Source: a virus. From it: a stretch of DNA of 33,586 nucleotides. The notes under the pieces were generated by a model. That model worked only from the letters and a program-made list of their open reading frames with translations, was not told where the DNA came from and did not search any database. Numbering within the stretch: the stretch's first letter is position 1; each line of letters opens with the position of its first letter. The stretch covers positions 1-33,586 of the IMG/VR virus record IMGVR_UViG_3300022871_000063; one strand, written 5' to 3'. A program made the position numbers and the translations under genes. Shown here piece after piece: positions 8,225 through 15,267 of this stretch.

Positions 8225-9838
8225 TTATGTCTTCACGGATGGCTGATATAATTCGTTCAAAGGTTTATAGTGAGCCACTATCGCATTTAGCTCCCAACTC
8301 TTTGTAGAATTAGTATCAGTTATTTCTATTTCAATGTTTCTTCCTTGTTTATTGATAGGTATCTTTACCCAGTCCCCTCCCCCACTATCGGCTACATTAA
8401 GTGAACCACCTTCTACACCGATAGAGTAAGTTCCTATTGCACTTCCACCAATACCAGCTAGTCCAGTGTTTCCTATTTGAACTCTTAGTGTTTCTGTTAA
8501 TTCTCCGTCTATCTTAATCTTAATATTTACGTCTCCAGCAGTTTTACCAAAGTATAGTTCTGCGTCTAAGAAGAATTTAACTTGTGAAAGGTTTTTCTCT
8601 ATTCCATATTTCTTAGAAATAAAGCTAGTAGTTATATTATATCCTGGGTCTTGTTTTATATTTTCATCAAAGTAATAAATCTTTCCATCAACTGGTGAGC
8701 CGAAATAAAGTTTTGTTTCTCCAGCAGGGTTTTTCCATTCACAGAAACAATTAGCTCCTATGTAAGTTCCAGTTCCTCCAGCTACTTGAAATTCCCACCA
8801 ACCTAATCGTTGTCTGTCGTATACTAGGAAAGTATCATTGTAAGTTCCGCCTGCTGAAGTATAAGAAAGATAATAATGATTTTCAAAGAAAATTCCTTCT
8901 ACATCATCTAGTCTGTCTTTTTGAATTGCTTTTAGTTTTGGGTCTACTCTTAGAGAAACTATATTAGTTCTAATCTGGTCTAAGATGTTTGGCTCATATC
9001 CAGTAGCGAATACTCCAACCTCATTGAACATAAAGTTATCGTTTTCTACTGTGTCAATAGAATGATGAGAGTCTGTTCCCCTAGAAGGGTCTACTAATTC
9101 TAATGAGATTGCTTGAGCTGCGTCTGAGCCTACTGTGGCTCTCCATAAAGACCTTTCCTTAACAGGATATAAATAATCTTGATGTTTAAAAAATCCATTC
9201 AAAGTTTGTCCGTCTGATTGTGATACATATTTAGAAGTTGCTAACGGATTAGTTGTAGCGTGATAAGTAAAGTTTCCTATTGCGTCTGGTGGAGTTCCTG
9301 TTGCTCCGTCTCCACTTCTATAAAGTTTAGTTTCATTTCCTGAAGTTGTGTTTCCAGTAGCCCATAAACAAGACTTATAGAAGATAAGGTATCTAGCTTT
9401 AATAGAACCAGTTTCCTCTCTCATTGTAGTTCCGTCAAAGTATCTAATGTTTTCTACTCCATTTCCTACGAAAGTCTTACCACCAGCTTGAGAGAAATCT
9501 GCTCTCTGTGCTGTTGAGAAAACATTACTAGAAGCAGGAACAGCCGATAAAGCGACAGAAGTTCCAGTAGACATATCTGTCAAAGAACCATTACTCATTG
9601 CTAAAAGCTTACGAGTTGAGCCACTATAATAAGTTCCCAGTCCGTCAATAGGTTTATCTCCTGCTACTTCTCCAAAGAGAACTACACCAGGTCTTTTTGC
9701 AATAGAGTTTTTACCAACAGCCCAAACATTCCAACCATCCATACATTCGTTGTCGGCTATCATTGTGTCTCTTGTAAATAAGTTTATACCTTTTCCTAGG
9801 TCGTCTTGGTGAAAAGTTTTAATTCCTTTTGTTGCCAT
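8225..9838 (-). CDS. Tail hub / DNA-stabilisation protein, P22 gp10-like
   Basis: 537 residues. The layout is that of the beta-propeller tail hub (nozzle) of podoviruses: an N-terminal GKGINLF and AKRPGVVLF, repeated strands reading FVGNGVENIRYFDGT, YLYPVKERSLWRA, FMFNEVGVFATGY, HYYLSYTSAGGTYNDTFLVY, WWEF and KLYFGSPVDGKIYYFDE, then a C-terminal beta-sandwich. The same organisation is known for P22 gp10-type packaged-DNA stabilisation proteins. It lies four bases downstream of the adaptor gene, which is the order expected of a short-tailed phage. Family assignment is by pattern, so the exact family could differ. Confidence 0.75.
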   Translation of the reverse strand: MATKGIKTFHQDDLGKGINLFTRDTMIADNECMDGWNVWAVGKNSIAKRPGVVLFGEVAGDKPIDGLGTYYSGSTRKLLAMSNGSLTDMSTGTSVALSAVPASSNVFSTAQRADFSQAGGKTFVGNGVENIRYFDGTTMREETGSIKARYLIFYKSCLWATGNTTSGNETKLYRSGDGATGTPPDAIGNFTYHATTNPLATSKYVSQSDGQTLNGFFKHQDYLYPVKERSLWRATVGSDAAQAISLELVDPSRGTDSHHSIDTVENDNFMFNEVGVFATGYEPNILDQIRTNIVSLRVDPKLKAIQKDRLDDVEGIFFENHYYLSYTSAGGTYNDTFLVYDRQRLGWWEFQVAGGTGTYIGANCFCEWKNPAGETKLYFGSPVDGKIYYFDENIKQDPGYNITTSFISKKYGIEKNLSQVKFFLDAELYFGKTAGDVNIKIKIDGELTETLRVQIGNTGLAGIGGSAIGTYSIGVEGGSLNVADSGGGDWVKIPINKQGRNIEIEITDTNSTKSWELNAIVAHYKPLNELYQPSVKT

Positions 9839-9842
9839 ATTA

Positions 9843-10436
9843 TTATGATCCTTGAACCATTAAAAAATCTAAATTATCGTCATTCTTCATTTTATCGCTA
9901 TTCATTTCTACTATTCTTGAGTCTACTTCTTGTAGTGAGCGTTCAGCGTCTTCAAATGGGTCTGATTCACTCCTACGAAGCATTGCATAAGCATAAGCGA
10001 CTGGTGCTTCTGGGTCAGTTACAAAACATTCGTCAGTGTCTAAAGACATAGGTGAAGGATAGTAGTAGTATTGAATATCGTATTCTTGGTCTGAATCTGT
10101 ATTTAAGTAGAATCCATTAAAATGGTCTCCACTTATCCAATAAACATATCCATTTTGTTGGTCTAGGTCGTCTTGTCCTACTTGAACCATCTCTGTATCG
10201 TCTAAAAACACTCTAAATATGCTTTTAAAGTTCTCTGGTAGAGCTATTGTTCCATTTACTGTTGTAAGCGAGGTGGTTGCTTGTATGTTAGTTTTCCTTG
10301 CACAATAGTTTTGACCTTTATTTAAAAGTCTTGTCCATAGTGATAGAGTTGTTGCTTTAGTTGGTAGAGTCCCAGAGTTATGTCTGTCAGCTAAACTTTG
10401 TTTTAAATCTGCTAGGGTTTGTTTTACGAATGCCAT
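9843..10436 (-). CDS. Head-to-tail adaptor (gp4-like)
   Basis: 197 residues, helix-rich at both ends with a beta core. The features are ALPENFKSIFRVFLDD near residue 70, YVYWISGD, an EYDIQYYYYPSPMSLDTD strand, and a C-terminal helix beginning DPEAPVAYAYAMLRRSE. This arrangement matches the head-completion adaptors that dock under the portal in podoviruses. It sits directly before the tail hub. The start ATG has AAAAACT immediately upstream and no Shine-Dalgarno sequence. Just upstream is a 10-bp hairpin (10456-10490) in an otherwise empty 60-base gap. Confidence 0.75.
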   Translation of the reverse strand: MAFVKQTLADLKQSLADRHNSGTLPTKATTLSLWTRLLNKGQNYCARKTNIQATTSLTTVNGTIALPENFKSIFRVFLDDTEMVQVGQDDLDQQNGYVYWISGDHFNGFYLNTDSDQEYDIQYYYYPSPMSLDTDECFVTDPEAPVAYAYAMLRRSESDPFEDAERSLQEVDSRIVEMNSDKMKNDDNLDFLMVQGS

Positions 10437-10455
10437 AGTTTTTATAAATTACTTA

Positions 10456-10490
10456 ATTCTGGAAGCGAACTCTACAAACACTCCCAGAAT
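10456..10490 (-). promoter_or_regulatory. Intergenic RNA hairpin upstream of the adaptor gene
   Basis: On the transcribed strand ATTCTGGGAG pairs with CTTCCAGAAT across a 15-base loop, giving 10 pairs including one G-U. It fills the gap between the 157-residue gene and the adaptor. No U-run follows it, so it is not a normal intrinsic terminator. A processing site or transcript stabiliser at the junction of the sugar cassette and the tail genes is possible. Confidence 0.45.
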
Positions 10491-10498
10491 AAAACAAT

Positions 10499-10972
10499 CT
10501 ATCCGTCAAGTAGAGTTTTAAATGATGCCTTTTTTTCTTTTAAGGCGTTAAATTTGTTTAAGACTTTAATATACTCAGATATTCTTTTAAGTCTTGTAAA
10601 AGTTTCGAGCCTTTCCGAGCCAGCTTCTTCTTCAATTTCTTGTAGAACTTTTTCGTAGTTTTCAATGTTATTTTCATACTGTTTTTCTGCTATTTGACTT
10701 TTTATATATTTATCTATATGAGAGACTTGCATCTTTAATGGAAACTCTCCTGCGAACTCTTTTATCTTAAAATGACTCTCAATAAACTTTGTTCGGTGTA
10801 ATCCTTCCCAAACTTCAATATTCTTTTCGTCTGCTGTAAGCTCGTCTGTGGCAGGACTTTCATTACCCTGCAGTTTATCCCCTTCTGGTAGTGCAACTGC
10901 TTGTGGGGCTTCCTGTGGCGTCTCAGTGGCTACTGGAGCTTCTACAACTGGTTCTCTGAAAGAATCCGACAT
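10499..10972 (-). CDS. Acidic helical protein, unknown
   Basis: 157 residues. The first 50 are Pro/Ala/Glu-rich and probably disordered (ETPQEAPQAVALPEGDK). From about residue 60 the rest is predicted to be helical and partly coiled-coil. No domain was recognised. Its start lies 31 bases inside the end of the aminotransferase gene. It is the last gene before the adaptor, and its build (disordered acidic start, helical end) resembles scaffold-like or internal head proteins. This resemblance is compositional only. Confidence 0.6.
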   Translation of the reverse strand: MSDSFREPVVEAPVATETPQEAPQAVALPEGDKLQGNESPATDELTADEKNIEVWEGLHRTKFIESHFKIKEFAGEFPLKMQVSHIDKYIKSQIAEKQYENNIENYEKVLQEIEEEAGSERLETFTRLKRISEYIKVLNKFNALKEKKASFKTLLDG

Positions 10973-11898
10973 ATCTTTTTACTTATTTTAATTACTTCCT
11001 TTTCTGTTAGATCTTTGAGTGGTAAGTAGAGTCCTCGCTTTGACCACTTGAAAGCATTTAACTTTTTATACTTTCCTTTATACATTGGTTGCATACTCAT
11101 CGGCTTGAAGAAATATCTAGTCATCGGTATCTTTTTTATTTCCTCCTGCTTATCACCACAATCTATATCATACATCCATACTGTATCTCTTTTTGGCATC
11201 TTAACTTCTTCTGGTAAGTATTTATCCCACCATTTTTCTATTCTTCGCCTATCTTTTATTATCTTTTTAAATTTCTTTACTTGTTCTAGTCCTTTTTCAG
11301 CCTGCATATTGGTCATTCTGAAATTATATCCCATTTTGGGGTGGATTAGAGTTCTTTCTTCGTCAAAATACATATTTGCCAGTAATCTAATCTCATCTGC
11401 GACTCTTTTGTCGTTTGTAAGGCACATTCCACCTTCTTCGGTCTCTATAATCTTGTTGGCGTAGAAAGAATAGCAAGCTATGTCTCCTGTTGGCGATATT
11501 CCGTGAGCTTCTGCCATATCTTCAATTATATAGAGTTTGTGTTTGAATCTATCCACTATTTCAGTCATATCGCATTGTCTTCCGTATATATGAACTGGGA
11601 TTATTGCTTTTGTCTTCTTTGTAATCTTTATTTTGTCTAAATCTATATTCAAATCGTCTTTGCAGTCTACGAATATAGGTGTTGCTCCTGTATAACTTAC
11701 AGCCCAAGCTGTTGCTATCATTGTAAATTCAGGAACAATAACTTCGTCTCCCTTTCCTATTCCACAGGCTTTAAGGGCAAGAAACAAAGAATTAGTGCCA
11801 CTATTACAACATATACCATAATCATAAGAGTTATGTTTAGCCCAAGCTTTTTCAAACTTATTAACTGATGAGTTCGCACTTATAAGTGTCTTTAGCAT
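10942..11898 (-). CDS. DegT/DnrJ/EryC1/StrS sugar aminotransferase
   Basis: 318 residues. PLP-fold type I sugar aminotransferase: SGTNSLFLALKACGIGKGDE, VIVPEFTMIATAWAV, IFVDCKDDLNIDLDKI, IIPVHIYGRQCDM, IIEDMAEAHG, and CYSFYANKIIETEEGGM, whose Lys should form the Schiff base with PLP. The family transfers an amino group to a 4-keto (or 3-keto) nucleotide sugar, for instance GDP-4-keto-6-deoxymannose to GDP-perosamine. The protein is shorter than the usual 360-370 residues. The N-terminal segment that normally precedes the first helix is missing and the start lies 38 bases inside the cupin gene. The catalytic core looks intact. With the dehydratase upstream, a GDP-linked amino-deoxysugar is the likely product. 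Confidence 0.85.
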   Translation of the reverse strand: MLKTLISANSSVNKFEKAWAKHNSYDYGICCNSGTNSLFLALKACGIGKGDEVIVPEFTMIATAWAVSYTGATPIFVDCKDDLNIDLDKIKITKKTKAIIPVHIYGRQCDMTEIVDRFKHKLYIIEDMAEAHGISPTGDIACYSFYANKIIETEEGGMCLTNDKRVADEIRLLANMYFDEERTLIHPKMGYNFRMTNMQAEKGLEQVKKFKKIIKDRRRIEKWWDKYLPEEVKMPKRDTVWMYDIDCGDKQEEIKKIPMTRYFFKPMSMQPMYKGKYKKLNAFKWSKRGLYLPLKDLTEKEVIKISKKICRILSENQL

Positions 11899-12247
11899 AA
11901 TTTTTTCCTATTCTTTTACCTATACATATTGATACCATTTCACTATCTTCTAACGCTTTATAAGCGTGTGCTGATTTTTCGTAATGAATTGTTATATCAC
12001 CTTTTTTTTTAACATCAATTTCTATTCCATTTTCAATGTAATAATGTCCGAGTGGATGAAGTTCTCTAGTTTGATGATGACACTCTACTTTTCCTTTTAA
12101 TATTACATCTATCTGCTTTGTCTTCTTATGATAGTGGTTTCCTCTTATAACTCCTTTCTTAAACGTTATATGAGTTATCGAGAAATCCTCCCCAACCATT
12201 AAGTCCTTTATCGTTCCCCTTTTGTCCTTGTGTGTTTCTAACTTCAT
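11861..12247 (-). CDS. Cupin, sugar-modifying (FdtA/WxcM-like or related)
   Basis: 128 residues, one double-stranded beta-helix. It opens KDKRGTIKDLM, as do nucleotide-sugar cupins that act on keto sugars, and carries the metal/acid-base motif GNHYHKKTKQI followed by VILKGKVE. Relatives include 3,4-ketoisomerases (FdtA type) and other sugar epimerase-like cupins. Placed between a C-methyltransferase and an aminotransferase, an isomerase or epimerase step on a 4-keto sugar is the best guess. The start context is AAAACTCTATG, with no Shine-Dalgarno sequence. The first 89 bases overlap the 3' end of the methyltransferase gene. Confidence 0.75.
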   Translation of the reverse strand: MKLETHKDKRGTIKDLMVGEDFSITHITFKKGVIRGNHYHKKTKQIDVILKGKVECHHQTRELHPLGHYYIENGIEIDVKKKGDITIHYEKSAHAYKALEDSEMVSICIGKRIGKNYAKDTYKCELIS

Positions 12248-13427
12248 AGAGTTTTACTTCTGGTAAAGGTACTATCCAAGTGCCTTTATACTCAGAGTTA
12301 TTTTTAATTATCTCGTCTTTAAAATTCCAAGCTAGGATTAAAGCATAATCAGGTTGTCTTTTGATTAGCTCATCATCTCCAACTATCTTTATTTTTGTTC
12401 CTGGGGTATATCTTCCAATTTTTAATTTACTTTTCTCTGTTATGAAATCTATAAACTTTCCTATTCCTGTGTAATTCAGCAGAGTCATTCCTTTAGCTGG
12501 GCTACTTACACAGCATATTGTCTTTCCTTGTTGGTGAATCCAATGACACATATCAAATAGATTTTCTGCGTGTTGCTTTGCCATCTCTCCCCAAGCTAGT
12601 AGTTCTTTCTTTGACCAGTCTTCTTTATCAGCCATATCTTTAACTACTGGCATAACTGTATGAACTCCTTTGTTTGCGATATAACATCTGAAAGCTCCTC
12701 CGTGTAATTCACTAAACGATACATTAAATACTTCTAGGTCATACTTCTCTAGGAACTTCATTACTGGTTTCAGCGATAAGTAGAGTAGGTGTTGGTGATA
12801 CACAGTATCGTATTCTAATCCTTTTAGAAATTCTCCAAAATAAGGAGATTCAAATACAAATACGCTCTTTGTCTTCATTATCTTCTTTAGACCTTTCACA
12901 AAGTCATCGTGATCGTGTACGTGAGCAAACACATTCGTTCCAGTAATGATGTCAGCTTTTTTAATTCTATCTGACTTCTCTACTAATTCGCTTGAAAAGA
13001 AATCTACTATTGTAGGTACTCCTCTATCTCCTGATATTTCTCCTACTTCTTTACAGGGGTCTATATTTAAAACTTCAAATCCTCTTTCTTTAAATTTAAG
13101 TGATAGTGTTCCATCGTTTCCTCCAATATCAATCGCTTTTCCTGATTTAATCCCTGATACTCTTATCACATCATCTGCTAGTTCTCCCCAATGTTCTCCT
13201 GCTGTATCTGTTATTGAGGCTTCATATAAATAATCTTCTGTATACATTACTTCTTTCTCAACATTGTAAGATAGTTGAGCTAGTCCACAATCGGGACACA
13301 TCATTAGAACTAATGGATACCTTGTTTCTGGTTCGTCGTTTGTCTTTCTAAATTGGTCCGAATGAGGATGATAACCTAAGTCCAGAAACTTATATAAATT
13401 ATCACTTTTGCAGAGTCTACATTTCAT
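12159..13427 (-). CDS. SAM-dependent sugar C-methyltransferase
   Basis: 422 residues in the order known for C-methyltransferases of deoxysugar pathways (TylCIII/NovU type). An N-terminal zinc-binding module has CRLC at residues 3-6 and CPDCGLAQL near 49. A Rossmann SAM-binding domain has AIDIGGNDGTLSLKFKERGF and a following acidic strand end. HQHLLYLSL and ELHGGAFRCYI mark the family-specific middle, and a C-terminal domain ends with DYALILAWNFKDEI and IVPLPEVKLYE. Relatives usually stop about there. The last 29 residues here lie inside the cupin gene and look like a stop-loss extension. The substrate is expected to be a keto-deoxysugar nucleotide. Confidence 0.85.
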   Translation of the reverse strand: MKCRLCKSDNLYKFLDLGYHPHSDQFRKTNDEPETRYPLVLMMCPDCGLAQLSYNVEKEVMYTEDYLYEASITDTAGEHWGELADDVIRVSGIKSGKAIDIGGNDGTLSLKFKERGFEVLNIDPCKEVGEISGDRGVPTIVDFFSSELVEKSDRIKKADIITGTNVFAHVHDHDDFVKGLKKIMKTKSVFVFESPYFGEFLKGLEYDTVYHQHLLYLSLKPVMKFLEKYDLEVFNVSFSELHGGAFRCYIANKGVHTVMPVVKDMADKEDWSKKELLAWGEMAKQHAENLFDMCHWIHQQGKTICCVSSPAKGMTLLNYTGIGKFIDFITEKSKLKIGRYTPGTKIKIVGDDELIKRQPDYALILAWNFKDEIIKNNSEYKGTWIVPLPEVKLYEVRNTQGQKGNDKGLNGWGGFLDNSYNV

Positions 13428-13428
13428 A

Positions 13429-14334
13429 TTATTTTATCATTTTATTAACTAAATCTTTTCCTCTTGTTTTTGCTACCCATCCTAGCTTCTCTTTAGCCTT
13501 AGCGGGGTTGCCCTTTAGTATTGGCACGTCTGTTGGTCTATTGTAATCATCTTGATGAATTATCTTAATTGGTTTCCCAGTAACTTCCTCTACCCATCCA
13601 ACGAACTCCTTAACTGTGTTGGTTTGTCCTGTGGCTAGAATGTAGTCGTCAGGTTTTTCTTGTTGGAGCATCCTCCACATTCCTTCTACGTATTCAGGTG
13701 CATATCCCCAATCTCTTGAAGCGTCTACATTCCCTAGTGCTACCTTTCCTGTTGGTGCTTCGTTTATAATCTTCTTAGTTACGAAGTTGTCTCCTCTTCT
13801 CTTGCTTTCGTGATTAAATAAAATTCCATTGCAGATAAACATTCCGTAAGCTTCTCGGTAATTCTTGCATATCTGGTAGGCATAGAGTTTTGCTGTTCCA
13901 TAAGGACTTACTGGATTCATTCTTGATTCTTCTGTGTATGTCTCCTTACTTAGTCCATCAAACAATTCGCTTGTTGAGGCTTGGTAAATCTTTGGACTTA
14001 TTCCGAGTACCCTGATTGCCTCTAAGAGGTTCAGAACTCCAATGCCAGTCGTCTGTGCTGTATACCAAGGTGTTTCCCAACTAACTTGAACGTGTGATTG
14101 AGCAGCTAGATTGTAAACTTCATCAGGCTTGCTTTCCTTTAACGCCCAGAGTAGTGAGTATGGATCAGTCATATCTCCGTAGTGGAGTTTAATATCTAGT
14201 CCTTCTATTTTCTCTCTATTAAATGTACTAGCTCTCCTAACTAATCCGTGGACTTCATATCCTTTCTCTAATAAGAGTTCAGCCAGATAGCTTCCGTCTT
14301 GTCCATTTATTCCTGTTATTAGTGCTGTTTTCAT
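13429..14334 (-). CDS. gmd: GDP-mannose 4,6-dehydratase
   Basis: 301 residues from the ATG at 14332-14334, which begins [20 protein letters not shown], the NAD(P)-binding GxxGxxG start of Gmd. Other family marks are [37 protein letters not shown], the catalytic [11 protein letters not shown] (Tyr and Lys), [36 protein letters not shown] and [20 protein letters not shown]. It converts GDP-mannose to GDP-4-keto-6-deoxymannose, the entry point to GDP-fucose, GDP-rhamnose and GDP-perosamine. A GTG 21 bases upstream is an alternative start but adds residues not seen in the family. One base separates it from the methyltransferase gene downstream. Confidence 0.93.
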   Translation of the reverse strand: MKTALITGINGQDGSYLAELLLEKGYEVHGLVRRASTFNREKIEGLDIKLHYGDMTDPYSLLWALKESKPDEVYNLAAQSHVQVSWETPWYTAQTTGIGVLNLLEAIRVLGISPKIYQASTSELFDGLSKETYTEESRMNPVSPYGTAKLYAYQICKNYREAYGMFICNGILFNHESKRRGDNFVTKKIINEAPTGKVALGNVDASRDWGYAPEYVEGMWRMLQQEKPDDYILATGQTNTVKEFVGWVEEVTGKPIKIIHQDDYNRPTDVPILKGNPAKAKEKLGWVAKTRGKDLVNKMIK

Positions 14335-14443
14335 ATTTTTTGGCACACTTCTCACAAAGTAAGGTGTAGTAGTTTTCGTTATCTCTTACAATATATACTA
14401 GGTTTTCATCTTTCTCACATTCTAAACACAATTTTCTTTCCAT
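14279..14443 (-). CDS. Two-CxxC mini zinc-finger protein, overlapping gmd
   Basis: 54 residues from ATG 14441-14443 to a TGA. It contains CLEC at residues 6-9 and CEKC about 25 residues later, a spacing suited to one treble-clef or ribbon zinc site. It overlaps the last 22 bases of the glycosyltransferase gene and the first 56 bases of gmd. The second half ([16 protein letters not shown]) runs in the gmd overlap and is less family-like. The real protein may therefore be functional only in its first 40 residues. Function unknown. Confidence 0.5.
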   Translation of the reverse strand: MERKLCLECEKDENLVYIVRDNENYYTLLCEKCAKKYENSTNNRNKWTRRKLSG

Positions 14444-15267
14444 ATTTTTAAATGTTTAAGAGTATAGTTTTCCCAAGTCCAGTCCTTTACCTCGTTCTTC
14501 TCAAAGTCTGCGAATATCTTATTCAACTCCTTTTGGTTATTAAATGGTAGTTCTATTTCTAAGTCTGGGTTAGGTCTTGAGATTATCCTTAGTCCAGCGT
14601 TCTTAGCGTCTACTTGGCTCTGTGCTAGTGAATCTTCGTCTCCTGTATATAGTAAGTAATCTGAGGTGTTGAGTATCTGTTGGTATAAGTCCATTGAGAA
14701 TTGGTCTGTATATTGAACTTGTATAACCTTTTCTAGTTTCTTTAATACTTTGAACCAACCTGCTCCCATTATCCTAAAGATAACACTTTTCTTATCCTTT
14801 AAACTTTTAACTAATTCAGTAAACATTTCAGGATTCTTTCTGTCGTCTTCATAGTTCTTAGAAACAACTGCTACAATCTTTGGTCTTCTTATGTGTTCAT
14901 CGTGTGCGTGCATTACATAGTCTAGTTTCTTTGGGTCGCATCCTTCTTTTATTAAGTCTTTCATTATTCCAGGATTCATAGCTATTCCGTGAGCAGTCTT
15001 TAGTCCTTTCTTAATCTGTTTTATCTTTACTTCCTTAGTTTGTTTCTTGTCTCCTGATATGTGAGCTATCATCATCGAGTCTTTTCCACCACTAGGTTTG
15101 TAAGAGTTGAAATTGATATGATGGTTAATGTCAGCCTTTTCTGCTTTACCTGATACAGATACAACGTGTCCTAAGTCTATAAGTTCTCTTTCTAACATTC
15201 GTGCATACTTTGATAGGATTGAATCTATACCATAGTTCATTTCGTAATTAATTATGTGTATTTTCAT
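14422..15267 (-). CDS. Glycosyltransferase, GT-B fold
   Basis: 281 residues. It begins MKIHIINYEMNYGIDSILSK, the first beta-alpha unit of a GT-B N-domain, and the second domain has KIVAVVSKNYEDDRKNPEMF, VIFRIMGAGW and YTGDEDSLAQSQVDAKNAGL, the region where GT4-type enzymes hold the nucleotide sugar. It is short for the family, with a reduced N-domain. Its ATG overlaps the stop of the upstream bifunctional glycosyltransferase (TAATG). It probably transfers the sugar made by the genes downstream. The acceptor cannot be read from the sequence. Confidence 0.75.
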   Translation of the reverse strand: MKIHIINYEMNYGIDSILSKYARMLERELIDLGHVVSVSGKAEKADINHHINFNSYKPSGGKDSMMIAHISGDKKQTKEVKIKQIKKGLKTAHGIAMNPGIMKDLIKEGCDPKKLDYVMHAHDEHIRRPKIVAVVSKNYEDDRKNPEMFTELVKSLKDKKSVIFRIMGAGWFKVLKKLEKVIQVQYTDQFSMDLYQQILNTSDYLLYTGDEDSLAQSQVDAKNAGLRIISRPNPDLEIELPFNNQKELNKIFADFEKNEVKDWTWENYTLKHLKIWKENCV

